This document shows positions 1 to 14,100 of a DNA stretch of 64,000 bases, one piece after another; position 1 is the first letter of the stretch, and each line of letters opens with the position of its first letter. The stretch comes from Adiantum capillus-veneris (Eukaryota > Streptophyta > Polypodiopsida > Polypodiales > Pteridaceae): positions 31,986,469 through 32,050,468 of the forward strand of contig CM043942.1 of NCBI GenBank assembly GCA_014529385.2, given 5' to 3'. Below the pieces are notes generated by a model. The model searched no databases. It saw only the letters and a program-made list of their open reading frames with translations, and had not been told where the DNA came from. Both the position numbers and the translations under genes were made by a program.

Positions 1-143
1 AAAGAACACCATCCACACCCACTCTATAGAGCAATCCTCCTATGATCATGTGCTTCAAAGATGACTTGCATCCTTCCTTCCATTGATGCACACCTTTAAA
101 GAACACCATCTACACCCAGTCTATAGAGCAATCCTCCTATGAT
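1..143. repeat. Two-copy tandem repeat, period about 97 bp
   Basis: A block beginning aaagaacaccat at 1 recurs from 98 with few mismatches through ctatagagcaatcctcctat. It lies just beyond the 3' coding end of the minus-strand gypsy element and may belong to that element's untranslated tail. The second copy runs into unrelated sequence near 145. The left end is cut by the window, so more copies may exist outside. Confidence 0.75.
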
Positions 144-572
144 GGTGAGCTTTAGACTCTTAATAATCAGAGCTTTCTTCTGATTCTGAGTCCAATTTTT
201 TTGGGAATCCTCCTTTTGAAAGGAACTGATATACATCATACCATTCTGGATATGTATTTTTCTTAGCTGTCACCTCAAACAGCTCTGCATCTACTGGCTC
301 ATCTCTCAAGGATATTTTGGAGTAGCCTTTAGTACTTCTGGACAGAAAATCAACACACAATGAGATTTACCGGGCTTGTGGAATATGCAAAATTCAAAGT
401 CCATCACGAACATCATCCATCTGATCAATCTCCCTTGGATAACAACTTTGTTAATAAAAAACAATAATGTCTAATGATCCACACAAAAATGAAATAATTT
501 GCCCAATAAATAATGCCAAAACTTGGTGGCACTGAAAACCATTCCTAAGGCTTCTCTCTCCGTGGTAGTTTA

Positions 573-1741
573 TCATTGTTCAGCTTGACTGAATCTTCGA
601 CTAGAAAAATACAATGGATAATCAGTCCTCCCTTTTGGTTGAGCCAGTATTACTCCCATTGCCAGTCCCAAAGCATCGACATGCACATGGAATATAACAT
701 CCCAGTCCGGTTGTCGGAGTATTGGATTATTGATAATGGCATTTTTAAGACATTGAAAGCTTTCCTCACATTCAGAAGTCCAGATGAACTTACTAGTTTT
801 CTTGGTAAGCTCATATAAAGTTAATGCCTTGGAAGCAAACATGTGAATAAATCTTCTATAAAAATTTATATATCCCAAGAATGAACTTAGTTCAGATGTT
901 GTGTGGAGTGCTTTGGCCTGCTAGACACACTGGATTTTATCATTGGTCATCTCTATGCCATTCCTGGACGCTACATACCCCAGTAATTGTCCCTTCCAGA
1001 CCAGAAAAATAGATTTGAATAGATTCAAATAGATCCTCTTCTCCTTACATCACTGGAAGACCATTTCCAAAAATATTAAATGCTTCTCCTCAGTTGAGAA
1101 TACAGTAAAGTCATCCATATAAATAGCTAGGAATCGGTGCAAGTATTCAATGAATATCTCCATCATGCAACACTGGAATGTTGCTGGAGCATTGCAGAGA
1201 CCAAATGGAATTACTAGATACATGGATTCACCCCATTCAGTAATAAAAGTGGTTTTAGTCCGATCTTCTAAAGAAATCTTTAGCTGATTATAACCACTGT
1301 AGCCATCCATAAAACTATACATATCATGGCTTGCAATCTCATCAAGAAGCATATCAGTAAAAGGTAATGGAAAAGGATCTTTGATGGTTTGAGCATTCTA
1401 CTTTTGGTAATCCACATAGACTCTGAGTTTTCCATTCTTATTTGATACTACTACAATAGGGAATAGCCAGTCACTACACTGGCGACTTCTGTGATAAATC
1501 CAACCTTCAGAAGATTGTCAATTTTCCCTTTGACCTTCTTAGCATAGTTTGGATTCATTCTGTACCTTTGTAGACGTATTGGTCTGACATCTGGCTTCAG
1601 AGGTATTTTATGTTGGCACACCTCTAGATCTACACCTTTTAAGTCAGTATGTTCCCATGCCAATACATCTTTGTATTTCTGGAACATAAGTCGGGCTTTT
1701 GCTTTCATTTCTGGGTTCAGATGCTTATTCACTTTGATCAA
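573..1741 (-). pseudogene. Gypsy O reverse transcriptase and RNase H remnant
   Basis: Read on the minus strand in two or three frames. The N-terminal thumb-side segment (1,741-1,451) has PIRLQRYRMNPNYAKKVK, typical of plant gypsy RT. The palm (1,352-1,050) contains MYSFMDGYSGYNQLKI, then PFGLCNAPATFQ and the catalytic AIYMDDFTVFS. The connection and RNase H start (878-573) contain FLGYINFYRRFIHMF and VHVDALGLAMGVILAQP. Stops and frameshifts separate the pieces, so no functional enzyme is expected. The YMDD box is intact although the frame is lost around it. It completes cDNA synthesis in a live element; here it is a relic. Confidence 0.85.
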
Positions 1742-2115
1742 TCAAGGAGTTTCTTCAGAACCCATATTCCATTCCTTAATTTCTTGATCATCTGGAAGCA
1801 ACCAATTCGGCCCACCTTCCTTCCTTTTGGTTGACTCCTCAGCATAATCCCAGGATGAACCTGTTAGTTCTAGATTCTCATTCTGTACTCAAGTAACTTC
1901 TTCAGAGTGCACCTCTTCAGTGTGCACTGGTGTACTGGAATCTGAACATTCTTCTTTGGAGTCGGTTGGTTTCTCTGGCCGTCCAGTCAACTGAACTGGT
2001 CTTTCTCCAGGATTCAGTTCAGTAAACTGTTCTGAAAACTGCTTCCTCTATTTTTCAGCTTGATCCTTGTCGGACAATACTGCGCTTAAGTCGATTTCAG
2101 ACAATGGAAAAATAT

Positions 2116-2613
2116 TCATTGCTGCCAGCATCGTTTCAATCTTCTTAATCCCATACTTTTGGCAAAGCTCCTCTGGTCGCAGTGACTTCTTCCATCTTTT
2201 GGAATTATTTGTCTGGACTTGAATTCTCCTATTAGTTCCCTGTGTATTGTTAGGGTCTGATTGGCATAGTCATAAACAGTCTGTGTCGTCCGCAGCCATG
2301 GGCATTCTAGCAGCATACCATATGCTCCTTCAGCATCCAGTACCAAAAAGCTGGTTTTGAATTTTTCTTTACCCACCTTTATCTGCATATTCTCAATCAT
2401 AGCAGTTGCCTGAACCACTCTATGATCGGCCATTTGAACCTTAAAGGGTGCTAGTTTCAAATCTATGATACCCAGTCTTTGCTGAAGATGTGCCCCCAGG
2501 ATATTCACACCTGCCTCTCCATCCAGTATAACACTGGATAGCGGCTCCCATTGTTTCCTGACTTTGTAGTCTACATGGATTACCGGCACTTCATCATCTC
2601 TGACAGCTGCCAA
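2116..2613 (-). pseudogene. Gypsy O retropepsin-like protease segment
   Basis: A 165-residue open stretch resembling the aspartic protease of large plant gypsy elements. It has SSVILDGEAGVNILGAHL at the active site, then FKVQMADHRVVQA and the C-terminal flap-side MLLECPWLRTTQTVYDYA. The family usually has DGGSGVN or DSGAGVN, so the catalytic Asp is kept but the following Gly-Ser/Ala context is altered to Gly-Glu. It sits between the gag tail and RT as expected for gag-PR-RT order. It is likely inactive as part of a decayed polyprotein. Confidence 0.75.
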
Positions 2614-2652
2614 ATCAACTGCTTTGGCATCGGCTTCAGCCTTTCTCCGCTG

Positions 2653-3312
2653 TCAGATGAATTTTGCTACTTCAGGCAAAGTCTTCGTGATATCTTCTAA
2701 TTCAACTGTCAGTTTTTGAATTCTTTTACAGATTTTGACATGAATTTCTTCTCTCTCTTGGTCAAAATTATTATCAGAACTCAAAGAATCAGGACTATCT
2801 TCACAATGCCAATCCCCTGTCTTGGTGTCTGCTTTTCCTAGTTCAGTGTCTCCCATTGTAGTCAAATCTAATTTGATGTTCCTTAGATCTTCCACCAGTC
2901 CTTGCACTGCAGCAAGCATAGTCTCAGAGATTCCAGATCCTAATTGATCTGGCTGCCTTTTCTCAGAAGACTGGGATGGTATCTTTCGAATAACTCGAGC
3001 ATCAAAACTCTCAAGCTACTCTAGTAGCTTCTATGTGATTTTAGCTGCCAGTTCTCGCTGCTCTTGCCATTCATCAACTACCTTCTCCTTGCCCTTAGCC
3101 TTCCAGACTTCTCTCTGCTGAGTCCATTTGCTAGTTTCAGGACTGACTAGTTTCACAGGCTCATCTGGGATTTCTTGAATAACCACTCTTTTACTGCAAG
3201 TTACTGCCCGTACTGGAACTGGTTCTGGGGCTTTCGCCTCAGTAGCCGCAGTACTGGGTGTTTCTGGACAGTGGACACTAAGATGCAAAGTGCCCATACT
3301 TCCCACAAGTAT
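2653..3312 (-). pseudogene. Gypsy O gag C-terminal segment with half zinc knuckle
   Basis: Minus-strand reading from 3,312 gives the second half of a CCHC zinc knuckle (CGKYGHFAS, stop, C) followed by Pro/Ala/Lys-rich linker sequence. The knuckle is interrupted at its start by the family-A LTR insertion. The first residues, ending in a Cys codon, are found at about 17,984-17,990. A stop replaces the residue before the last Cys, and frameshifts follow. The segment at 2,653-2,919 is acidic, without a recognised domain, and probably is the gag-protease linker. Confidence 0.7.
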
Positions 3313-5650
<2,338 letters not shown>

Positions 5651-5913
5651 AAGATTTGTTCCAAAAGATAGTTTTTTCTATACTTCAAACCATAAGGAAG
5701 AGGTGGTCCTTAATTAACTAAGATCTGGCTCAAGATTTCTTGTGCCTACCTCTATAGAGGAAAATTCTCTCCAGTCTGATTAAAGAAGAAGTTTCTTTCA
5801 TTAATCTACCTAAAAAATCTCCTATAATCTTAGGTTTGACAAAGAAAGTATTATATTTAAATAAATAAATTCAAGAAATAACCTGATATATAGATGCTCT
5901 AAGGGGTTTTCAC
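5651..5913. other. Unassigned AT-rich spacer
   Basis: No ORF, repeat match or motif recognised. It separates the Penelope-like fragment from LTR B. Confidence 0.5.
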
Positions 5914-5982
5914 TGTGTGTATTCCGGCAGCACCTCCCCAAGGTGTGTGTAGGTGTGTGTGTGTGTACTGAGTGTGTGTGAG

Positions 5983-6018
<36 letters not shown>

Positions 6019-6680
6019 CACCTTTAAACAGGCCTCCTCAAGCTGAAAATCGACCCTGCTTGCTATTTGCATATGGGAGCTACTCCAGTTAAGCATGGCA
6101 AGTCCAGTCTCCTACCCACCAAGTGTCCAATTGGCTTGGTTAATTGGCTCTCACACTTAGTTGCAAGCTTGGAAACTCTCCCAAGACTCCCACAAGGACA
6201 AAAGGCACCCCCTAGCTGCTAAAGCTGACCCGGAGTGGCCTGGAGCCTGTTCCCACACAGCCTCGGGCTCCGGTGCCTCCCCGCTCAATTTTTGGAAAAA
6301 TTGATTTTAGGCTAAAACGGGTCATACGAGTTGGAATTTGATGCCAAAAATTGCTATACCAAGTCCTAACTAAGGCGTACTGGTCCGAGTACCTGCCATA
6401 TTTAGCAGCGCCCGGGGTCCAAAAATGCATTTTTTGAAATTCGGGGTGCGGGTGCAGTTTTTCGAGACGGTAAAAACTGGACGGGTCAGGTTACCAAAAA
6501 CTTACTATTTTTGGAATTTTTTTAAAAAAATTATTTTAATTCATATTTCGAAGCTTTAAAACATTCTAAACATTATGGCACTGACAGAATTCGGAAAACT
6601 GCTAAAAATAGTAACTTTTTCCATTATGTTCATTTCAAGGTACAATGGTGCTCTTTTTGATCGGGGTCAGAGACCTTACA
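5914..6680 (-). mobile_element. LTR B, 3' copy of chromovirus B
   Basis: Homologous throughout to 16,498-17,250. On the minus strand it begins TGTAAGGTCTCTGACC directly after a purine-rich PPT and ends near GGAATACACACA, giving TG...CA termini. It holds a (TG)n run at about 5,985-6,016, polymorphic against the other copy. The two copies differ by scattered substitutions by eye. The exact 3' end is uncertain because the flanks diverge immediately. Confidence 0.8.
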
Positions 6681-6692
6681 ACCTCCCCAACG
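6681..6692 (-). promoter_or_regulatory. Polypurine tract of chromovirus B
   Basis: Minus-strand GTTGGGGAGGT lies directly before the TGTAAGG start of LTR B. This is the expected plus-strand priming site at the 3' LTR boundary and fixes the minus orientation of the element. Confidence 0.75.
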
Positions 6693-6711
6693 TGAAAAAT
6701 TTGAGATGTCC

Positions 6712-8066
6712 TCATCTCAAGAATGTGTCTGGGTAATCCTTTATGAGCGTTGGTTCGTCCTCACAAGTTGCATCTTCTTCAGGGTAATCCTTCCACTTTA
6801 CTAGATGCTTTGTGATTGTTCTGTTGCGTAACTTCCTTTCCCTCGTTTCAAGTACATAGTCAGGTTGGAGCTCAAGAACCCTTTGTGCTGGCATGACTAT
6901 CTGATTTGAGTCCAAGAATTGATTAGGGTTAGGAATATAGGGTTTGAGTAAGCTGACGTGGAACACCTCATGAACCTTCAAGTTTGCAGGTAACTTTAGC
7001 TTGTAGGCTTGGTCACTTACAACTTTAACAATCTCAAAGGGTCCACAATACCTTGGGATTAGCTTCTTATATCTGCCTAGTGATAAGTTACTTTTCTTTG
7101 GTCGGACTCTCAGAAAAACCTTATCCCCTTCTTTGAAAGTTCTTTCCGAACGATTCTTATCTGCATAGTGCTTTTGCCTATCCTGAGCTGCCTGAATGTC
7201 CTAGCGAATAGCTCTAGTATGAGCTTCCATATCTTCTAACATCTCCCTAGAGGCTTCTACCTTGATGGGTTGGATTTGAGAAGTTCAGTGGTGCTAAACA
7301 GTCCTGTCCATAAAGAGCTTTGAAAGGTGACATTCCAATGCTTCCGTGTTCGGAAGAATTATAAGCATACTCCACCAAAGGTAGATATTGTAACCACTTC
7401 TTCCGTTCTTGCGAACAATAGGCTCTGAGAATGTCCTCAATGACTTGATTAACCCTTTCAGTTTGCCCATCTGTCTGCGGGATGATACGCTGTACTGAAG
7501 GCTAATTGTGACCCAATAGATTGGAAAAGAGAAGTCCAAAATTTTGATGTAAACTTGGCGTCTCTATCATTGACGATACGCTTGGGTAGACCATGTAGCC
7601 TAAAAATCTCCTTGATGAATACCCGGCTAACATCTGAAGTAGTAAAGGTTGTCTTTATGGGTATTAGATGAGCCACTTTTGTGAGCATATCAACAACCAC
7701 GAAAACAAAATCATACCCTCCTGTAGAAGGTAATCCTGTGACAAAATCCATACTAATGCATTCTCATTTCATCTCGGGTATGTCAAGAGCTTGAAGTTGC
7801 CCTGATAACTTGATTCTTTCGGCCTTTATCCACTGACAAGAAAGACATTGCCTCACATAGCGAAGTATGTCTCCTTTCATTCTAAACCAAAAATAACTCC
7901 TCCTGATAGCATGAAGAGTTTTAGCATAGCCTGGATGTCCAGATGTAGGGCTATCATGTGCTTCATACAGTATAGCCTTCTTTAGAGCTGGGTCTCTGGG
8001 TACACAGAGTCTATGTCTGTAGTAAAGACATCCTCCCATAAGAGAGTAATCTTTAGCTTCAGGCAT
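6712..8066 (-). pseudogene. Chromovirus B integrase and chromodomain
   Basis: Integrase N-terminal HHCC zinc finger (8,066-7,764) reads HDSPTSGHPGYAK and CLSCQ. The core has MDFVTGLPS with the first Asp and VNDRDAKFTSKFW with the second. A frameshift near the third catalytic position (about 7,458-7,540) interrupts the reading. The C-terminal part (6,981-6,712) has FHVSLLKPY and a chromodomain with HLVKWKDYPEEDATCEDE, which directs related chromoviruses to particular chromatin. The aromatic Trp expected after ATxE is Cys here. The frame break makes it nonfunctional as read. Confidence 0.85.
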
Positions 8067-8114
8067 CTTATTTTGCTGAATTAGTGATAGTATATGTTGG
8101 TACTCTGGATCTAG

Positions 8115-9555
8115 CTACCAAGGATGCTTCTTTGATTCTATCCCAGATAGGGTTATTTGGAATAGAGATAGCTCCGAGAAAGGATTTCGGCTAAGACCAT
8201 CTGCAACTGCATTTTCCTTCCCTGGTCTATACTTTATGTCAAGGTCATATTCTTGTAATAGCTCTATCCATCGCCGTTGTCGCATGTTGAGAATAGGTTG
8301 AGTAAAAATCCATTTTAAGCTCTTGTGGTCTGTAAAACCAGCTGAAACTTGCGTCCGAGAAGATAATGTCTCCATAACTTCAGCGCATGTATAACTGCTA
8401 AAAGTTCTAGATCATGAGTAGGATAATTCTTCTTATGATCCCTCAGCTTTCGTGAAGTATACGCCACTGGTCTTCCTTCTTGAGTAAGAACTCCACCTAG
8501 AGCAAATTTGCTAGTATCGGTCACTACTTCAAATTCCTTACTGAAGTCTGGAAGCTTTAAAATAGGAGCTGAAACCAAGAATTCTTTTAGCTTAGCACAG
8601 CTAGACTCGTGCTCGGCCTTCCATTCGATCCTCATTCCTTTCTTCAGGAGTTCCATCAAAGGTGCAGCAATACGTGCATAATCCTTGACAAAAATCTTGT
8701 ACCATCCCGTTATTCCAAGAAATCCTCTTACTTCGCTGACGGTGGATGGTTGAGGCCAATCAACGATATCCTTGACTTTGTCTGGGTCCACTAAAATCCC
8801 TTCAGCCGATATGACAAATCCAAGATAATTGACCTTAGGTGAGCAAAAGGTGCACTTGCTCTCTTTAGCGTAAAGTTGGTGTGCGCGAAGAAGATCAAGT
8901 ACTTTGCGAACATGTTCTTCGTGATCTGCCTCGTTCTTAGAATAGATCAGAATGTCATCAAAGAAAACCAAGAAAAAATCATCCAGGTAAGGTCTGAAAA
9001 TATTCTGCATAACTCGATTGAAGCTTGCAGGAGCATTTGTTAGACCAAAAGACATTACTGTGAATTCATAGTGTCCATACCTAGTGTTGAAAGCCGTCTT
9101 TGGAATATCTGATTCCTTGATCTTGATTTGGTAATATGCTGATCTTAGATCAATCTTTGTAAACATTTTGGCGCCGTGGAGCCTGTCCAAGAGTTCGTCA
9201 ATCCTTGGAATTGGATACTTGTTCTTGACAGTTACCTGGTTCAGTCCACGGTAGTCTATGCATAGCCTTAAGGTTCCATCCTTCTTCTTCTGAAAAAGAA
9301 CTGGTGCACCCCAAGGAGAAGTACTGGGTCAAATGAATCCTTGCTCAATGAGTTGCCTACGTTGTGTTCCTTGAGTTCGATGGCCTCTGGAAGTGACATT
9401 TTATAAGGTCTTTTTGAGATAGGTTCACATTTAGGGATAGTCTCAATCTCATGATCAATCTCTCTATGTGGCGGAAGATTCGTAAGGTCTTCAGGGAATA
9501 CATCATCATACTCCCTCAACCAGTTTGGTTGAAGTGAGGTACCTGATTGGTCCAC
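8115..9555 (-). pseudogene. Chromovirus B reverse transcriptase and RNase H
   Basis: RT runs from 9,555 (LPPHREIDHEIETIP) through 9,190-8,315, an uninterrupted stretch of 291 residues. This holds [27 protein letters not shown] and the catalytic [11 protein letters not shown]. RNase H follows with [19 protein letters not shown] and, after a frameshift near 8,350, [18 protein letters not shown]. The active-site Asp pair is intact. The RT reading is broken between 9,268 and 9,190. Order and motifs identify Ty3/gypsy with confidence. Confidence 0.9.
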
Positions 9556-9582
9556 CTTGTTGAGCTTTACCGCATAAATTTG

Positions 9583-10980
9583 CTATCCCTTTCTTAGTCC
9601 CTTCAAGAGTCTACTGGCCTTAACTAGAGTAGCCCTAGGTCTCTCATTTCCCCCCTGGATTAAGGCTTCGTTACCCAAGTTATCTGTAAAGGTGAAGTTT
9701 CTTTGTGCACAATGGATGTGGGCCCTATTTTGCTTTAGCCAGTCCATCCCTAGTATCCCATCAAATAATCCTAAGGGTAGAGTTCGAAATTGGGCAGAAG
9801 TTGGCTGTCCCCCTAGATCAAAGTCGATTTTTCCTGCAGAGTGCTGAGATATTACTTCCTTGCCGTTCGCTAATTCTACAACTAGCTTGCTTGTTGGATA
9901 CTTATCTAGCTTGAGCTTCCTCATGCATCTGGGTGAAAGAAATGAAAGAGTACTACCACAATCTATAAGGAAGTTAACTTGTTCACCTCTGAGAGATCTT
10001 GGCGTATGAATGACTGCGTATTGCTCGAAACCATTGGGATTGTCAATTGCAGCATGTAGGGTTGCTCTCTCCACTGCTTCATCACCCACAGTTGGTTGTA
10101 CCACTACGGCATTCACTCTGGCGGTAGCTCCATGCCCTCGTCCTCTGTTCATCCTTCCACGTCCTCCTCTTCCATTAGCTTGGCCATGCCCATGGGTATT
10201 CAAGGGTATGGCATTGGCGTTGGTGGCCTGAATGTTCCTGGGGCACTTGGATCTGTAATGTCCATACTCGCCGCAACCATAGCATCGAACATCTGGGAAC
10301 TCCATGGTTGTGGTGGTAGCCACAATAGGGTGCTGGTCATATGCTTGGTTGGCTGGTCTGTTATTCCAAGCAGTTGTCCTTGCCCTTTTTGCCCAATGAT
10401 TCCTCCTGTTTTGATTAACCTTTTGTACTTCAAGAGCTAGAGGTTTGGCCCTCAACAAGGCATCTTGTAGTGTCGTTGGCCTGAGAGCTTCCAACCGAGT
10501 ATTCAAAGGGTCGATTAGCCCTTGGCAGAACCTCGCCACCTGTTGTTCCAAGGTCATCTTAGGAGCATATCTCCGAAGAGTGACAAACTTTGCATAATAT
10601 TCTTCGACAGATGAAGTCAGCTGCTGAAGTGAAAAGAATTCATTCATCCTCAAGGTTCTATAGGCAGGTGGTAAATAACGCCCCATTATTGCAGCTTTGA
10701 TGTCTTCCTAGGATTGGGAAAATCCCTTAATATCCAAGTCCTTGCAATGTTGCTTCCACCATATCTTGGCATCGCCAGTCAAGCAGAACATCGCAAGCAT
10801 GGTCTGATTTACAAGTTGGGTTCCCGCAGCTTCAAAGTAATCGTCCATGGCTTCCATCCACACTTCCGCATCTCTCTCCACATTTGCCCCCTCGCCCTTA
10901 AAGATCGGAGGTTGGGCTTGATTAAGGAGGAGCTTCTTCTCTTGCACTGCCGAGTATAGAGCAACAGGCGGTGCCTACAT
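9583..10980 (-). pseudogene. Chromovirus B gag and protease
   Basis: Gag starts at an ATG at 10,980, but codon 2 is TAG, where APPVALYSAVQEKK follows; a further stop occurs near 10,708. The capsid-like part has AEVWMEAMDDYFEA and a Q/R-rich segment. The zinc knuckle CYGCGEYGHYRSKC is an intact CCHC motif at about 10,290-10,250. An Arg-Gly-rich basic stretch follows. The protease part has NFLIDCGSTLSFLSP, with DCG in place of the usual DSG or DTG, and GLFDGILGMDWLKQN. The 367-residue frame from 10,686 is intact. Confidence 0.85.
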
Positions 10981-10991
10981 GGGTTATACGA

Positions 10992-11005
10992 GATCCTTGA
11001 TACCA
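10992..11005 (-). promoter_or_regulatory. Candidate primer binding site before gag
   Basis: Minus-strand TGGTATCAAGGATC resembles the initiator-tRNA-Met complementary site TGGTATCAGAGC of many plant LTR elements, and lies 12 bases before the gag ATG. No LTR is recognised directly upstream, so the site may be fortuitous or its LTR may have been replaced. Confidence 0.4.
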
Positions 11006-11194
11006 TTACTTAGATTTTCAAAATAGACACGAGACTTTAAATAAAACTCAAGATCCCACTTTATCAAGAGACAGAGATTCAGAAACAAAAATCACTTTAT
11101 TGATGAAAATTTATTACAATAGAAACCCCTCAAGGTTTAGGATAACTGATGATCAACTTATTACATGGCTTTTTGGATTGCGTATAAGATACGC

Positions 11195-11504
11195 CTAGGA
11201 GATGGTGTTCACATGATGCACTACTTTGTTCGTGAAGTAGTTCTTGTACTCATCTTTGAGTGGATAATAAACTAAGATATCAAGCCGGGATTCCTCTTTT
11301 GGTACTCCAAAAGTTCTGACTCTGTTCGCTGGGATCACCTCGGTGACCTTTTCCAAGAGCCAGTCATTGATGGTTTGATTGGAGTCGCCTGAAACAGTCA
11401 AGTCCAATCGGGTAGGCAGCAAGTAGAATAACTCTACCACCCTCAACTCTTCTCCCCAACGTATTGATAGCCGTTTTTCGGCTCTCTGTAATTGCCATAG
11501 TGAG
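11195..11504 (-). CDS. Unrecognised small ORF upstream of gypsy gag
   Basis: About 83 codons are open from an internal Met (LFYLLPTRLDLTVSGDSN through DEYKNYFTNKVVHHV). The frame stays open further upstream through RWGEELRVVEL. A better-placed ATG at 11,504 is in another frame. A TATATAC-like sequence lies near 11,557 on the same strand. No family is recognised. It may be an accessory ORF of element B or a fragment of an unrelated gene. Function unknown. Confidence 0.3.
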
Positions 11505-11565
11505 TTATCTCACCCTATCAAATCACTCAAACACTGTGGTTACCGTCACCCTTTCACTGTATATA

Positions 11566-13960
11566 GGTGTGTGTGAGTTAGGGGACTTTTCCCTTATCTC
11601 CTTACTGAAATAAAAAACCCTCAATTAGCTAGTCATGGGGCTAGTTGAGCCAAAAAAATAAAAAAATAAAAAATATAAGTATATTATGGCCCATGCGTAT
11701 GTAAATATTTCTTTGTATATACGGCCTAAATAAAAGATTTTTTCATAATTATTTTGGTATTTATTTAAATATTTCTACCTAGGTGTGTGTTATTTATGCT
11801 CTGTACATTGCCTCACCATTACCACAATTTTTCTTACCATTTTTCATACTCTATATAGAAATATTTTCATGTAAGCTTCTCTTATATTTGGTGTAACTCC
11901 ACCTCAACAAAAATAAAAAAAAACTAGTTTTATTTATGTGTATATTTTTTCACTATTGTGATTTTTCCCTTCCTACATCTATTTTGTTTTTTTTCTAAAA
12001 AATTAGAACACCAAAAATATTTATCTTTTTATGGTAGCCTCATAATGAGAGAGATTTCTTTTGACCCCTTTATATTTTTTCCACTTATATTATTTATATT
12101 TGACATGTACATATTTTTTAGACCCCTCAATATTTGATTTTCTTAGTTGTACTATTCACTTATATCATGATCTCAACAATATCTTCAATTATAGACCTAC
12201 CAAATAAGGTCAAGGGTAGGTGGCATGCATACATGCACTATGGAGGGCTCACTCTTGGAGGTATTCAAAAGAATCATCCAAAGAAGGACCCCACAAGGAC
12301 CTTGTGCAGTGGAAAAAAACGGTCGGTTTTGCTGAATTTTTAAAGTTCACTTGCTCTCCGTATTTGAAAAGGTGATACAAACAAAAGTTGTAGCTCGTGG
12401 GCTGAACTTTTGCCTCAAATTTTTTCATATTTTTTTGAGCTACGAGCTGTGAGCTATGATTTTATTAGTGGACCCCAGTTTTCCCATGCTATGCAGCCAC
12501 ACTCTCTCTTCCACTTTATCATTTTCCTCTTTCACACACACTTCTCCACTCATCATCCCCACCTCTCTCACCACTCCTCTCTGCACCCTACTCACCTTCT
12601 CCTCAACCTTGAAGAATAAGAGAAACCATGGTGAACTCATACCTCCCACACACAATTCCATTCCAAAATTGACCACCTAGTCTCATTTTTCCTCCTCCAC
12701 ATTACCCATATCTATAAAAAAAACCACAAAATTCAGCCTCTTCTCTTAAAAGACAGCATCATGGTGGTTGATTACTCAGCTTCAATTACCTTGTCTCTCA
12801 AGGAAGGTCAAGAGTGGAGAAAAAATGTACCGTCAAAGCTAGTGGACCGTCAATAAGCGTCAAAATTGGCCCTACTCAAGACACTTGGAGCATCAACCTT
12901 GTAAGAAATCCACCTTTTCTTACCTCTTAAGAGTTTTTCTTCCTTATTTGTATCCTACATGGATACTCCCATTGTAAATATCCAATTCCATTTGTAAATT
13001 AATACTAACTCTACTAACACTAACCCACTATGAAAAGTCCTATCACCTCCATTTCTCTCCTCTCTCTTTCCCCACCAACTTCTTGATAATTCCAAGAAAA
13101 AGAAATTAGATAAATGGCTGAAAATCTAACCCAACCATGGTTAGAGGAGTAACCCTACCCTTCAAAATTGCTATAAAAGGAGGGTGTAGCTAGCAAAAAA
13201 AGGGGGGAGAAGAAAGAGCATTATGCTATAGCTTGAGAAGCCAAGCTCAACCTCTTGAGAAGGAGCTCTTGAGTGGAATCTCATTGGCATTAGGCATATG
13301 TATGTGTTGTATTAGGGGTGATTAGCAAGGGAACTCTATGCCATTGTAAGAGAGAGTGATCATTAAATTGAGAGTAGAAAATCTATCATTTCTCCTACTA
13401 GTGTAAGCCCAACATTTGCTGAATCAAGGAGGGTGAATTTGGACTAAGCATGGATACCTTGTCTCCCTTCCAACGTGAAGTCATGGACAATAATGATGTG
13501 TAAGTGTCTTGGTGTTTTATTTAAGTTCTTGATAGCTTGTCTCCGCGTATTGTTATCAATTTAGCCATAAATCCCACATGCTGTAAGAGGGCGACAGGGT
13601 GGAGAGGACTCCCCTGGCCTTAAGACAGTGATTGGGGTGGCTTTTTTCTTGTGATGTGTTGTGGTGTAATTTACTCAGGCTACGTTGAACAAATACTAAT
13701 CTCACTTTGATTGGTCATGACAGATTTGTAAGAAGGCATTAGTGCAACAAGCACCCCCTTCCCCCTTCTCTCTCTTTCTTACATATATGTATTTATGTTT
13801 GCTTGATCATTAACGATACACTTCAAAGCAGCCCGAGCACCATCTCTCTCTCTCTCTCTCTCTCGTGTTTTAGTGTGTGAGAGTGTTCCATTGGTGTTAG
13901 GGTTAGTGTAAATTCCTTGCTTGTTTGTGGGTTGCTCTAACGATTCTCCTCTTTTGCGTC
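11566..13960 (+). other. AT-rich region, possibly a plus-strand LTR or promoter
   Basis: No convincing coding region. A good TATA box, TATAAAAG at 13,172-13,179, precedes a purine-rich leader and several hundred bases of noncoding sequence, the layout of a retroelement LTR or a Pol II promoter. A CT-rich run lies at 13,843-13,864. No second copy was found in the window, so the identity is not settled. Confidence 0.35.
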
Positions 13961-14100
13961 CTAGTTCGCTCTTAAACTATGTGGTGCCCCTTGTGTAGTT
14001 GGGATTTGGCTGGGGGTTTGTTGTTTTGGTTTGTGTTGTGTTGGTTTGTGTTGTGTTGTGCCCCATCCCCATTGAGCAGCACGGGAGCCTTGAAGGGTGT

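Larger units (their letters stand above)
1..3312 (-). mobile_element. Ty3/gypsy element O, pol-side segment
   Basis: Decayed minus-strand gypsy retrotransposon reading from 3,312 down to about 160, in order: gag C-terminus, protease, reverse transcriptase, RNase H remnant. Frames are broken by stops and indels. Its gag N-terminal half and probable 5' LTR lie at 17,979-19,963, separated by a family-A LTR and the elements nested in it. Joining across the AGTAT duplication gives a continuous CCHC knuckle, which shows both halves were one element. The integrase and 3' LTR are not visible and would lie left of the window. Confidence 0.85.
6681..10991 (-). mobile_element. Chromovirus B (Ty3/gypsy) internal region
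   Basis: Minus-strand order from 10,980 downward is gag, zinc knuckle, protease, RT, RNase H, integrase, chromodomain, then PPT and 3' LTR. Pol is nearly complete but split by several stops and frameshifts. A tRNA-Met-like binding site lies just before gag, yet no LTR-B sequence adjoins it; the second LTR-B copy lies 5.5 kb further upstream at 16,498. Either other elements separate the 5' LTR from gag, or the two LTR-B copies belong to different insertions. Confidence 0.85.
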